Source of the DNA: Liolophura sinensis
Lineage: Eukaryota; Mollusca; Polyplacophora; Chitonida; Chitonidae
Reading direction: 5' to 3'
NCBI RefSeq assembly: GCF_032854445.1
Contig: NC_088303.1
Coordinates: 4,347,501 to 4,411,500, forward strand
DNA: 64,000 nucleotides
Shown: one piece after another, positions 1 through 15,100 of the stretch
Numbering within the stretch: position 1 is the stretch's first letter
How the letters are laid out: each line of letters starts with the position of its first letter
The notes under the pieces: generated by a model
Seen by the model: the letters and a program-made list of their open reading frames with translations, nothing else
Databases searched by the model: none
Told to the model about the DNA's origin: nothing
Program-made: the position numbers and the translations under genes

Positions 1-47
1 TCTACATTCAGATTATATAAAATCATTTTGTGTGTGTGGTGGGAGGT

Positions 48-63
48 GGGGGGGGGGGGGGGG
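48..63 (+). repeat. Poly-G tract (16 G)
   Basis: Run of 16 G inside the intron preceding the first visible neprilysin-like exon. A second run of 19 G lies in DDOST intron 1. Confidence 0.9.
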
Positions 64-135
64 ATATTGAGGGTAGAGTTTGATGAATTTGAGATGCCAT
101 AGCAACCCCTGAAAGTATTCTTTTTTGTTTGTCAG

Positions 136-3100
136 ATTTACTGGAGGAACCGTCTAGGCGAGATGAACCAAATGCTATCCATCAGGCCAAGGTTTTATAT
201 AGATCTTGCATGAATACAAGTATGCCTCTTTTACTTTCCTTCCTTTTTATTTTCTATCTCCTTAAAATATAAAGTTTAACCTCATTCCCTGCCCTCTAAA
301 CTTTTGGCTTTGACTGAAAATGAATTTTTGGTGGGTGGATTTGAACTCATGTGACTGTGATAAAGTCAGAAAGTGTGTCTGTCTGTTCGACCACTCGTCT
401 TTCTGTCCTTCTTGAGGCCTGAATTTTGATATCTCTATACTTAGACCTGACACATGTTGATATGTGATTTCCTCGACAGTACCCCATGCTTGGGATTTTT
501 TATTTTCGCCTTCGTCCATCTGGTGATCTGCCTAATTATTTTCAAAGTTATCACCTTTCCTAGGGACATGTATAATCTGGACTTGAGGAGCTAGTGCATG
601 TGAAGACAACTCCTCCCCTAGTTTTTGTAAGATCTTTGGTCGATATGTACTAGAAAGCATTTATATGTTGCTACAGCTCAGATCCAGGAGATTGGTGATG
701 GTCCCTTCAGGAAGGTGCTAGAAGATCTGGGGTCCTGGCCAATTGTGGCCCCAAGGTGGGATGGACGCAGTTTTGTACTGGAGGATACGCTGGCCAAGTT
801 GCGCAGCAAGTATAACACACAGGTGCTAGTTAAGACTGTTGTGGGCCCAGATGATAAAAACTCTTCGGTCAATATCATTCAGGTGAGATATGACATGCAG
901 GGAACCAGTGTTTTGGTTAGCAGGTTACATGTACTTGTACAGCCCATTAATATGCGGTTTCCGATTTCCTGAAGAAATTGTGATACGATCTTATGTATTG
1001 ATTATCGATATAATCCTTCATTTGAAATTTTCAGCCAGCAGAAATCAACGCATACACACATGTATTACTATATTGTGGAATCAGGTCCCTTATAGTCACA
1101 TGACAAGCTTCATTTGTACAATGTCATGATCTCCTCTGCATTTTAGTACTGTAAAACTTCAACCATTCGGCATGTTTGCAAGGTGTTTATTCAAGCATAT
1201 TCTGAGAGCATTATTCTGTGTAGATTGATAATTACACTTTTTGTGAAGCCCTGAAATTGGCCAACCCAACCAATGTATTTTTATCTTCAAAATCAAATTA
1301 AAAATGTGCATAAATAGCGCTGAAAGGTGATCTTTAATGTGTGAAAAAGGTTGAGGAATTAACGTGGTAAAATACATCACTGTTCATGGCAGATCAAATG
1401 CCTCATGTGCAGAGCAAAGGTGTCAGTAGTTTTTGTCTCAATCTCGACTTTACAGGCCTATAAAGGGCCATTTAAAAGTTTTCTGTGAAGGCTTAATTTT
1501 AAGTCGCTGAACTATTTAGAAAGCCTGATTTTTTTTAGTCATTTACCTCCCCTTGTTGTTTAGACGACAGGAGATGTTTAGCAAACTTGAAGTGTCAGAT
1601 ACAGTGTTGTGTTGTAATTATGCAGTCTACCTTGTAACTTCAGTTCTGCTGTACAGATCGATGGCAATTACGCATTTATAAAGCATTATCGATAGAAGAT
1701 TGTTTTTGGTTTACTGGACTTATTATTCACTTTCAATCTATAATATTGTTTACATGTGTGATCCATGAGCAAATGTTGCATTGTGTGAATCTTTGCACTG
1801 CCCCATTTGCATGTTATCTTGCCAGGCAGACAGTTTAGACAAGTGACGGATTTCCCCTCATAACTGTCTGAAGTGACATAGACCCAGGAGGTTTAGTTAG
1901 GAGTCAAATGTAACTCATTGTATTTAGCTGAAACAACTCTGAATTTCTTTCGGCGGTATGTTCATTTAATACAATGCATTTTTTTTTTCGATTGGGGAAA
2001 ACAATTCTGATTATGTTGATCCTCATCATTTTATCTTACCCTTAAGACATTCAGATCTTGACACTGAAGTAGCTCTTTGAATGTTGGCATCACATTTTAA
2101 GACTTTTATGAAAGTTAATTTTCACAGGCTAAACTTTAGTTGTAATACAGTATTTTGTCATTCGTAAAGTTGGCCATTTGTGTCACTTATGACATGCATG
2201 ACACACCCATAAACTAAACACAGAACTTATGTTGCAGTTAGATCAGCCTGAACTGGGCATGCCCAGTCGGGAGTACTACCATGACCCGGAGTCAAAAGTT
2301 GTCAAGTCCTACCTCAGGTTCATTGTAAAGGTGGCATTGGTCCTTGGTGCAGACCCGGACCAGGCAGAGACAGACGCTCGTGATGTAGTGTGCTTTGAAA
2401 CTGAACTGGCCAATGTTAGTAAACACTGTAAATGGCAATGAAAGTGATTATGAGCCCAGAAGATTCAGTATTCGTAGATGCTTCTGATTAATGCAAATTA
2501 GTTTAATATGGTGGAATTGTTTTAATTTTTTTTTAAAATGTATACTGTTCTAAAAAAATATCCACATATGGCAATACAGTGAATTACACTGACCATGGAG
2601 TTACATATAACTACATATAAGTACATGTAGAAGTTTGTTTATTCCAATTTTGTTGTCCTTAAATAGATTAAAAAGTTGTATTACTGTAGTCTGGAAGTAG
2701 CCAAATATTAAAAGAATATTATATTGTCCTGATAGAAGCTTGTAGGTTGATATTTTGATTTTAATCAACTATAAGTAACTATGTTATCTATCATGCAGGT
2801 AACAAAGCCAAGGGCTGATCGACATGATACAGGTGCCATGTATCAGAAAATGACCATTGGAGACCTGGAAGCATTAATCCCAGGGGTAAGAGACATATTT
2901 TACATACAGGTCTTCTGCTCAGTCTTTATGTGTAACATTCAAAACCACAGAGTGTGCCTTTAGTTCTGGTCCAATATCAAAGTAAAGCTAGGTTTGCGCT
3001 AATTTGCTGGTCATCATATTTTCTACTCTGTGGCAGAGGGGTTAGCATGCTAGCCCTTCCTATCCAGTCATACATGAGAAGGCCTGTCAGAAATCTGTGG

Positions 3101-6100
3101 AAGATCGGGGGTTTCAACCTGGTTACCCCCACCATAATGCTGGCTGCAGTCGTATAAGTGAAATATAATGAAAAAAGATAAATGAACAAATACTTGGAAG
3201 GCATTACAAAGTACCGATAGCTTTGCGAGCACTATGCGAGAAATCTTTGCATGAAGCTATATACAGTTAAAATTGGTGACTTTTCACCCGTGTGCTAATG
3301 GGTATGGCCAGAAATGTAATCGTGTATGTGGCCGTTGTGTTCATCTGTTTGTGTTTTGCTGAAAAATCCTTGAGAACAGAAAGTCGATTGATGTTTTAAA
3401 TTCAGGGAGTAAAACTGCTAGCTGGGATTCAGTACCAGTTCTTGGTGATCAGGTTTGTTTGTGGTCAGCACAACTGAAATTTTAGTACTTACTTTTGAAC
3501 TTTTAAGTGTAAATAATGTTTATTCAGTTTCCAAGAAATCTTCAGGGAGAAAGTGTTGCCATGTGAAATGTGAATGTATGGCTTTGTGAATGGCCACGTG
3601 GAATGTGAATGTATGGTGAGGTGAAACATGCATTTATGGCCAGGTGAAATGTGGTTGTATGGCCACGTGAAATGTGAATGTATGGCCACGTGAAATGTGT
3701 ATGTATGGCAATGTGAAAGTAAAACCATGAATGTATGGTCATACTTCATATGACCAGGTAAAATGTGAATACATGGCCATGTGAAATGTGAAGGTATTGT
3801 CAGTGTGAATTGTAGAATATAGCAATCATGTTTATGGCTCAAGGTAGGCTGTGGAAATGTTCTTGCTTACTACATGTAAAATTAGTTTCTGATGATCCCA
3901 GTCACGAGCCCACTCCTAATCTCAAAGGTGTACGTATGCTTGACACTAGGCTAGGTATATCTAATTTCTTTTCATTTTCCATTATGTATCTACGACAGCG
4001 TTGATGACAATGTATTTAGATTAAACATGCTATTGTAACTGTCTGGTTTTTTTTTCAACTTTATCTGTTAAGGACTTACCAGTTATTCTCTCTTTCATGC
4101 AGCATTCTGTGGTGTATATTTCAGTTTGACTGGCTACGGTATCTACAAGGGGTTATTCCCATACATATTGCCAGGGATGAGGAAATTGTTCTGTTTGCTC
4201 CAGAGTATCTCTCATTAATGGTGAATCTTGTGAAGAAGACAGAAACTCGGTGAGATTTTGTCCATTTTTGTAATATGGAAAACAACACAGAATGCAGGAT
4301 TCAAGTTCCAAAACTACAGTGATCCTTGTTGTGATGTTACAATTTCACGCTAGCACTGAGCTACATGCGTGTCTCTCATATTCTAATATCACATGATGGT
4401 TTAAATATTTATTTGTTTATCTTATTGATGTTTTACGCCATACTCAAGAATATTTCACTTATACGAAGGCAGACATGGTAGGAGGAAACAGGCCTATTGC
4501 GAGGCAAACCCCTGACCATCTGCAGGTTGCTGACAACCTTCTCACATATGACCAGAGAGGAAGCCAGCATGAGCTGGACTTTGAACTCATGGGGACCACA
4601 TTGGCTTAGAGACTACTGGGTCATTTGAGCTGCAATGACATGCTAACTGCCTCGGCCTCAGAGGCCCCCGTTTAAGTACTGGTACTGTATTTAAGACAAA
4701 CTCCTGACACAATTTTCATTTTAGATCAGTGTGGTCATATTATACTCTGGCCTACATCATCCTCTGTCAAGTCTTCTCCACCATTAAACCATGCCACTCT
4801 CATATTTAAAAATGAAATATTCTTATGTAAAATATGTCAAGTAAATAAAATTCAGTTTGTTTCTTTAAATTTATATCTCAGGTTATTTATTGTCTTCATT
4901 TTATTTTTTATTTTATATTTTTTTTTGACATACATGTATAAAGAATTTTCTAGGTTATGCTGATAATGCAACACATTTTGATTGACAAGCTAGAGAATTT
5001 TAAAGTTGTGCAAGATTTGCCTAAATGGTAATTATTTGACATGTGCACGGAAGCTTTGCATACTGGTATTTTAGTTGTTCAGGTTGAATCTATGTGGCGT
5101 GGGGTTTGCTGATGTTTTACAGAGTAGTGGTGAACTATATCATCTGGAGAATAGTGATGGACTTCACAGAGAAATTGACCACAGAGTACAGTCAGCTGAG
5201 GAATGAGTACAGGAAGATACTGCAGGTCAGGCTCCACACCAACCAAACATTCCAGTAGTACATGTAGTAAAGTCAGGGAGTGGACAGTGGTCCAGTGATT
5301 GGAAAGGAAATTCCCTGTGGATTCCCTCACTCTCACTGCTCTGTGATCCTTCGTGACAAAAAGTGGTTGAAAAGCTCCGGTGGCCGTTCATGCCGTGTAA
5401 CATTTGTTGAAAACTGTTTGTCTTCCTCCAATGTGGTGTGTATACCTGTGCTTCACCTGGGAAAGCTCATCGGTTTACCTTGGGCACTCCAGTTTCCGCC
5501 CATAAAGCTGACTGTGAAAGTATATAAATGAAAAATTCTTGAGTAGGGCATTAAACAATTGTTAAATGAGTGATAATGTGTAAACTTCTTAAAGGATCAC
5601 AGTTGGTGTTAAATTTTGAAAACTATTTACTCTGCTGTGCATAGAAATTCCAAGTTTAAAGCTCTAGCTGGTTTGGCTGCAGCCTTTAATTAGAAAGTTT
5701 GTTACGTAAGCATCAATCCTTGATTCTAGAGATCATTTAGTTATCATTTTGAGTCATGGGCAAATTAAAGTCATGTCCAATATGATATGTTAAGCTGTAT
5801 TGTGAACTGAACTATTGCAGGGTGTATCGCGAGACAAGGTGAAGTGGCAGCAGTGTGTGGAGTATGTCAATGAAAAGATGGGAATGGCTGTCGGGGCCAT
5901 GTTCATCAAAGACCACTTCAAGAAGGAGAGCAAGGACACAGTAAGTCAAAATAATGTGCTATATTACTTTGACACAAATGCAAAGTGACATTTGTCACAT
6001 AGTGACAGATAAAGAGAGGTATGGACAAATTTGTAGTGATAAAAGCTAAATTAAACATGTTAAAGAGGCAAATTTAGGCAAGTGGTGTGGCACAGTATGA

Positions 6101-9100
6101 AGAATTTATGTCAAATGATGAAGTACATTAAAAGAGTCATGGACATATTATCAAATACACACACCTGTACATGTACCTGCATAAAGAAAGGTCGCCTCGA
6201 CAAGTGAAATGAAATAATGTGGCATTTATAAATTAGATCCCCAACGCTGGGCCTGCCAAACTGCATATAGTTGGTTTGATGTCCCCTGAATTGATTCCGA
6301 TCATTTAAAATGTCAAAACGGTAGAATTTGGTGATCAAACATCAAAAAGTCCACTCCACTACAATCGAGCCACCATTGACCTTGTGATGTCACAGTGGTA
6401 CATTTGCTGCAGACATCTGAGGCTTCTCTGTGTACAACACAGACAACAGGAGACAATCGCCATGCTTTTTCAGCTAATTTTGAGATTATTCCATGCCCAA
6501 GTATTTGACTGTAAAGTTAAATACGTATGGGTAAAAAATATATGTTCTAAATATAATGCAGAAGTTGTTTAGCTCTTTGCTTGTTTGAAATAGCAGACTG
6601 TGACACGAACTGTAGGGAGCCACTAGCCTATGCCCTACAATGGCCATGAGGCAACAGTCACCAAGAACGTTTCTAAATTTCTTATAAAATGACCTATGAG
6701 CACTTGTTTGATTGACAGATGAATGAGGCTTGGTTAAGTTGTTACAGTGATCTGAAAGACACTACTGTAAAAAGATTTTTCTTAATTTGAAGTACTTTCC
6801 GATCAGTGAAGAAAAAAAAAATTCATGTGAATGTAGATAACATATCAAGTTATTGATTGCTTAAGTGAATTGAAGGTCAGAAGCATATTTTCAGAGGAAT
6901 CCAGTGTTAAAAAATCCCCAAACGGCCTGTTTGATTGACATTAGAAAAACGGAGAAAATCAGAATACTGCCTGTCTATGACAGAGTACTGATATACTTCC
7001 CGATCAACGTTCATAAAAAAAGATTACGCTAACCAAAACAGGAAAATGGAAATGAAATATTTTTCTCTCAGCACATGTGCGCAAGAGCTTGGGGCAGTCC
7101 GGCGCAAATGGACATAGAGCAATTAAAGTCTATGGGCCTACACATTGTGTAATATCGATCATATATAGTAAGGTCGTGGTCTAACAGAAATCACAATATT
7201 GCTTGAGGGAAACTCCTCCTGGCAGGCAGTCATGTTTATAAAAACCTCTACACTTGTTATTTCTGAGGTTTAAACTTATCTGTTGATAATAGAGGAAACG
7301 CAATTGTTGCCTGCTTGGGTGGAGTGATATACACACGTGGACTCTCAGGCCTGTTGCTCTCTGGCTGCATGGGTGGGGCAGGTGACTTTAATAAATACTT
7401 ACCTAATAGGCAGAATTAGAAATATTTGCGACAATCTGGATTTACCCCGCTTCCGGCATTACCTGTGCTGATTGAATTGTTTCTAAAAATTGTGCGACCC
7501 GCTTTATAAAATGAAGAAGCTTTATTACTGATTTTGAAGGGTAATGTGTGCACAAACAAGGCTGGGGTTATTCCAAAATAAGAGCAAAATACGATTAGAT
7601 TATCGCTGCGTGGCAGACTTTTGCTCTCAAACAATCTCTGGTATAGCCTTTGATATGAAACTCTGGCTGTCCAATAGAACTTGCCCTTAGTGTGCAATTT
7701 TTGTTGCAAAGTTTATAAATTCCATTTCTCTCAGAGTTGAATACAAAACTTCATAATGGACCACAATGACTAAAATAATGACCCGTACCTCGAGTTTGTT
7801 CCAAACCAAACTAGATAAACCGGTAGGAATGCATCGAGACAAACAAACATTTAAATGATCAGATTTACCGAATCTTTATACAATAAACAGATAAATCCAT
7901 TAAATTCAGTAACTGTAGATCAACATTTGTAATGATTTAGGCCCTATAATTCCTGTAGATTTTGTTTATTATTTTACGGAGGGCATACAGGGTGGTAATT
8001 AAAGAACCATCCGCAACTCACATGACTTTCATAGAAACTTTAACATTTTCTGCTTTGTTCCTGTGATTCCAAGATCAAGGCACCCGCCTGTCCTTTCTTT
8101 GTCTTGGTGGTCTGCTTATTCACCAATATACAACCGGCTTCATTGTTCAAACAGTTATTTATTTTAATTTTAATCAAAATACCACAGACAGAAGTACACA
8201 AACTTAAAGGCATAATTGACTGACTTAAGTCTTTATCAAAACATGTGTCCTGACCGTTTGCCTGAGACAGCCTCAAGAGTGCTTGCGACAAGGCTTGACC
8301 AAGCCAGAAAGCCCCAATCTCCTGTCACAATAGAGAGTGGACCGCAGGGTTGTGCTTCCATCTATTCTACTTCCATGCTGCAGCTCACAATCTGCCAGCC
8401 CAACTGCTTCTAAGATCCTCATGTTACAGCCCGTATTGCTTGAGTTGGCAGTAAGAATTTATAGTCTGTGGACTGCCAAAGCGTGGAAAATTCTCCACAT
8501 CAGGTACTGCCCTTATTCCATGGCTGTCCAATTCATGTCAGACAAACCAGAGGTAAGCGTGTTTGCGCCACATATGGTGGCCTGTATGTGAGCGGAAATT
8601 GGGCATCAAGTAGCCCAGTTGTATGCTGTACACACTTTTCCAGGATTTAATAGAGCTCCGCTAGCCAATCTTTCTAAATATTTGTTGTAAAACTGTTTTA
8701 CTTACATGATTATCAGGAAGCTAATTAAGAGGTGTACGTTTAGGAGTAATTATAGATTAAGCCTTAGAATGGCTTCTGGAAAACACAGTGGGTAGGCCGG
8801 CAGGTCTTACTGGCATGACCTCACCCAGCCAGGGGTCTGCGGTCAACAAGATAGACAGAGACTCCAACTTTAATGCGTTTTTTTAATGGAACTATTTAAC
8901 ATAATGTTTTTTAAATGCAATTCACGGAATAACATAGCATAAATATTGTGTTTAAGGAACATTTTCTGCGAGGATCTTGTTTGGGATGTCCCTAAATTAT
9001 AGCCAAAGACAAATCCAGTGAAATACTATATTTAAAGAAAGAATAAAACTAGGGCAGAGTACATTAAATAACCATGCATCTCCTCAGGAAAGTGAAGAAC

Positions 9101-12100
9101 ATAGAGACATCATTCACATTTAAGACATATAATTGTACCACTAACAGACATATATATTATGAAGACAAAAAGAGATACAGCAGAATTGTTGGCCAAAGGT
9201 AAGCTAATTCCACCTGTTAAACAATTTGTATCAAATTGGAAATGGCAATATTGTGTTTTTAAGTCCATGCACCTATGTATACAACAGAAGTACTAGCCGT
9301 TTGAGAATGGATAAATATGAGCAGGGATGTTCAGGTATAATAAGGTGACTCTAACTTGAGCAGTGGGTATAGGATTTTCACTTTGTTCTGCAGTATATGT
9401 ACATGTATGTGTTTGTCAGGCCCTGGAGATGATCCATAACTTGCGAGAAGCGTTTGATGAGTTGTTACTGGACAATGATTGGATGGATGACGAGACACGT
9501 GCTGTTGCCAGAGAAAAGGTAATGTGCAAATGATGCACATTTCTGCTACTTTGCTCAGTCATTTTGTCGTGCATAAGGCCTACATATCTGTTTGACACAT
9601 TTGCATTGCAAACAACTAAAGGTGGACTGCAATGTTTTAATTTTTTGCAAAACTTGTTTTGAAGCTTCAGTCTCATGTTATTGTTTAAGAGTATGGAAAT
9701 GTCCTTTGTAAAAGTGCTGTGTTTCACCTTATGTTTACCTATTTCAAGTGACACATTTTGTTTGACCCTGATTGATACATCCACCTTATAGAGGCACATG
9801 AGAGTTTCTTGTGAAGTTGGATTTGTTTCTTATCAGGAAAAATTGGGCTTTTTGTGCTTCTGAAAGTACATTTTACGGACCAAACATTAGGTGAAATACA
9901 GTAATTCATGTAGTATTTTAAATATAAATCTTTAAAATTGTTAATGTTATATACGGAAAATGCCCATGACATATATTATCTATCTTTGTTTTTGGAACAT
10001 TGTGGTGACATTATGTTGTCTGTCATTCATAGTTTGAAAAAAAAAAAAAAAAAAAACAGCTTTGGTGATGTTGACAGTTAGATGATTGAACTGGGACCAC
10101 ATTGTTGGGGAATGATGATTTAAACCCCGAAGGAACAAACCAGACCTTTATAAATTGTCCAATTTATTTCTGGCTGAACATGAACTACAAATTACATACA
10201 TGTACACAAAATAATAGAAAAATGTTACACCATCATCACCAAATATAACTTTCATTTTTAGCTTAAACACCTTTACAGTTTACCTTAAAGAGGAAATGTG
10301 TGAAAAAGGCAATAAGCCAGATGTATAACATAATTTGTGAAAAGAGAAATTATTCAAATATGCTTTTGAGTGTCAGTGTGATCAAAGAAGAAGCAGTTGG
10401 TTTGAAAACTATTGAAATGCTGACAGCAGTTTATTTGTGTATTTAACAGGCATATGCTATGAATGAAAGGATTGGATACCCAGAGTTTATCCTCGACAGA
10501 GATGAGCTTGATGAGCTGTATGAACAGGTCAGTGTATATATCGCGGGGATTTAACTTTTTATATTTGTAAGTCTAAAACACAGGGAGGCAGAAGCCATAT
10601 TAGCACAATTTTATTACAGCATGTGAGTTAGTGTTCTCTAGCTCTAACATACTCTTGCCATAATATAACTGAAATACTATCAATGTGATGTCAAACCTCA
10701 GTCAATCGTTGATTGATTCATTTATATTTGTTGATGATGCATGGAGATATTTTTCAAGAGGTATGATGCAAGAAATGCAAATATACCTATGTAGATCATG
10801 TGAGAGTTAAATTTTAAGAGATTCGTGAAAAAGAAATGTTAAACTGAGAAATATCATTGTAAATGTTCAGTATTAAGCCAAGATGATTTTTCATGTTGGG
10901 GGGCATATTTGTAAATTGCTGTGCTTGTTTGTGGAGTTTCTTCATTTGCACATCAGTTTTTTCAAAAATGACATCAGAAGTCAATCAAGATCACCGTAGC
11001 AAAATGCCAGTTGAAGGGCGTATTCAAGTATCTCCACTATAAATAATAGTGGTTTTCGCAATCTATATCACTGGCCTAGCTCATCATATGTAGGTGTCAG
11101 GTTGATTTTGTTGACCTGGTGAAGCCTTTTCTTTAAAAACATATATATGCCAAATATGAAGACTGAAAAGCTTGTTTATATCCTGTCCTCTGCATATCCT
11201 TTCACATCTGGAAAAGTTTGGCAGTAACTTGCCCATTGTTGGGGATTTTCCTAAGACACTGCAGTTCCCTGCACCCATAAAACTGACTGCCATCATATAA
11301 GTGAAAAAGTCTTGAGTATAGAGAATGAAAAACATTTAAATCGATAAATAAATAGACTCTTTGCTTTCTTTGTTTGAATCAGCTGGACCTTGATGAGAGG
11401 TACTTCTTGGAGAATGTCCTGACGGTAGAGGAATTTGATGCACAGTTTATGCTTAAGAAACTACGACAGCAGATTAGGAAAGACAAGTGAGCTGGTTTTG
11501 AAGTTTAAAGTCTGGTTTAATGTCTTTAAGGATAATGTTGCTATGAAAGTAAGTTTGCATAAACTACTTATGCGTAAGTATTAAAATATAAAGGGTATTC
11601 TAAAGATAGTTTGTTCACCAATAAAATGGCCAGAAACAGTGTGAAAATTTTCTTCATAACGGCATTCAATCAGTTATTGGTAGGGTGGGGAAGAATACTA
11701 CATTTATGAAAGGGAGCTGTCCTCCTGGATTAAAAGCGTTTGCTGTCAGACTTTGTTTTGAAGGATCTCACATACCCGATATTCCAAGCTCCTTCTCATA
11801 ACAACAGTAGTTTTCATTTCGTTCTTGGTGAAAGCAGCTGGCTTGCCATCACGTTACAGAGAGACTGACAGTTGGAAAGTCCTCTATAGTCTATGTCTTT
11901 TAGAGAGTCGCCTATATTTAGCTGACTGTAAAATCACTCATACCAGCTACCAAACTTGCCTTTGGTCAGTGACAGGTAACAATACAAGTTCTACACATTG
12001 ATATGTTTGAAGTTCATATTCTTGCTATGAAAATGAAGTTAGAACACTTTTTTAAAGTCATACTGTTGAAGTCCATAAGTTCGCTTTCAATGGCAAGGAC

Positions 12101-15100
12101 CTATTGCCTCGAGCGACGTCATAATTATTAAAAAACAGTGGCATGCTGGGTATTGGGCAGAGCTCCACATGTTTTAAAGGAGGGTGACATCAGTTACCTG
12201 AACTGGTGTCAGCTGTTTTTGACATTGCCATATTTGAAATTGTTCGCACGTTTTGATATAATATAACCTTAATAAATGAATTTTACTTTATCTTTTATAG
12301 TGTATGATCTCACGGCAGTGTAGTTTTAAATATGGATATTAGGGAATTAAAGTGATCTAGTTATCCGCAGAGACAGTAGAGTAGGCTGTTACTGCGTGGA
12401 GTTTGTTCAAACTGCTTGTTGGTGCAGCTGTTGTAAAACAAATTACTCTGCATGCCCATTGTCCGGCAAACAACTTGTTTCTTTAATAATTATGATTCCA
12501 CCCCATGATTTCTTGGTGTTGAAACTAAGCCTATGGACTTTAACATTATGAATTAGAAACAGTATTCTAACTTCATTTTCTTTGTAATATTATGGATGTC
12601 CAACGTATCAATGTGTACAGCTTGTGTTGTTAAGTGACACTGACTGAAGGCAATTTTGGTAGTGTGTATGACTGATTTTACAGGCAGCTGAATGTAGACG
12701 ACTCTTGAAAAAAAATACACAGTAGAGCACCAAGTGAAGGTAAAGAGCAGGTGAGTGATAGACTGTCTCTCAAAGACTGTAATGATCATGTGACATGCTT
12801 TAACTGTGCTTGTTCATAAATCCTCCATGTATATGTGTAACTTCTAATTCCAGATGGCTTCAGGACCCTGCTGTGGTGAATGCTTTCTACAATCCGAATA
12901 CAAATGATATTGGTAAGCTATAAACTGCTCCAGCCTGTGCTTAGTAGCTTTTTGATCAGCAGCATAATATAGTTTCACCATTGGAAGATAGTATTATTCA
13001 GAAATGAAGTGCATTTGGCTCTCTGTTCATGTTCATAGTAAGACGATAGGTTTGATCTGCTGTGTAATTTAGAAGATATTCCCTGTTGGAGCATTCATTG
13101 CTGTATGCACTTGTCTCAGTTTTAGTAAAAACACTAAAATACCATCAATCATGTCACATGCGCAATACCAGATAACATTCACCGTGGGCCTCGTACAGCC
13201 CAAACAGGGAACATAACCTACTGGGGAAGGGGCATCGTCCATTGACAAAGGGGCATCACCTACTGGGGAAGGGGCATCATCCATTGCCAAAGGGGCATAA
13301 CCCACTGGGGAAGAGGCATCACCCATTGCCAAAGAGGCATCACCCACTGAGAAAAGGGGCATCGCCCATTGCAGATGAGGCATCACCCATAGGGGAAGTG
13401 GGTATAACCCATTGAAGATCTGGCATCACCCCCTGGGGAAGTGGGCATAACCCATTGAAGACCTGGCATCACCCACTGGGAAAGGGGCATCACTCATTGA
13501 GGAAGGGGCATGACCAATTCTGGAATGGCATCATCCAAGCAGGAAGAGGCATCACCCATTTGGGAAAAGGCATGATCCATTCTAGAAGGGGCATCACAAC
13601 CTCCCAATATTATGTATTTATGTTCGTAACTCTCATTTAATGTTTCTCTTTTGTTGTCCGTTGTAGTGTTTCCAGCAGGAATTTTACAGCCTCTTTTCTA
13701 CAGCAGACATTTTCCACAGTAAGTACTGAGACCACAACATTTGCATCGTACAAGATCAGAAGAAAAACGCAGTTTCTGATGGTTAATGGCATGAGCATAC
13801 ATTGTACTTCTCTCAACCAGTTCTTGACATATATGGTGTATTGGTTTGACTACATTGTTTTTTTTATCATGCCCAATTTCTCAGTCTGTCGAATGTTTGA
13901 AACCAGCTATTGACTGTTTTATGTGAGGAGGTTTATTGGGAAAATCAGGTTATTCCAGGCATTCTGGTTTACTGTGCCATAATATAAGTGAAATAGTTTG
14001 ACGCAAGGTGTTAAATACCAGTCATTTGTAGTTCACATGCATGTACCTTTTTCCTCGGCTGTGTATCTTTTAACATAATTGCACTCTTCTTGAAACTGTT
14101 TGCCTGGTATGTCCTTTTCAACAGATCCTTGAATTATGGTGGAATAGGTGTGGTCATTGGTCATGAAATCACTCATGGTTTTGATGACAAAGGTGAGCGA
14201 CGAATTTGAATGTTATCATTTTGGGAGGGATCAGGAAGTTTTGTTCAGGTGTTGGTTATTGCAGAAATAACCTGTAATCTAGTTGTAATTCGTGTAAGTT
14301 AACATGATAGCCCTGGATGTTCAAGCTGCTCTAACTGGTATAAACTAAATGCTAACTTGTCCTTGGTGGAATTTGTTAATCATTTATCTTAGAAGACAAT
14401 GAATGGAAGTTAAATACCATGTTTTTTTTCAAAAAGTTCAAAATGTGAAGATTACTTTCTTGAGGAGGGTAAATGATACATGCATTCCTCATCTGCCATG
14501 GTTTCCACTTCTGGAAAAGCTGATTGAGAAAGTCATTATGTGATAAATAATTAAGCTAATTAAAAGTTAATTTTCTTGTGCTTTCATAGATTAAAAAAAA
14601 TCATGAGTTCAATCTTTTGGCTGGATCCCTATTTCTACGCAGTTCATTATTTTAAATAGCAATTGCACATATCCTAGACATAATTGATTTGTCTGTGGTC
14701 TCCCTGGCTTGAAAAAGCCAGGACCTCGATATTGGGAGAAATTTTCCCCATACAAAATTTGTCTATTTTTTAAAATTTTATTTGTACATCTTCAAATTCT
14801 GACAATAAATTTGAACACACCAGAAGTGACACCTTCAAAACTGGAAGTGATCTTATTTTTAAATTTTAGTTGTATATGCTCAGTGTCTCACAATCAGTTT
14901 GAACAAACCAGAAATGATATCATCAAAAATCAGAAGTGATCTTTTTTTTTTGAACATGATGAAGGACAACTATTATTAGTATTGTAAGGTTTTATTGCAC
15001 TCTGAAGTCCATAGAATACAAACATGCGAGATAAATATGGAGATTACATATTTAATGACACTTATAGCCTGACTGGGAGTAATACCATGTGATAGTAAAA

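Noticed and set aside
3489-3842. His/Thr-rich reverse open frame of 117 aa
   Set aside because: Translation of the 23-bp repeat.
13069-13386. Reverse open frame of 105 aa (MGDASSPVG repeats)
   Set aside because: Translation of the 21-bp repeat.
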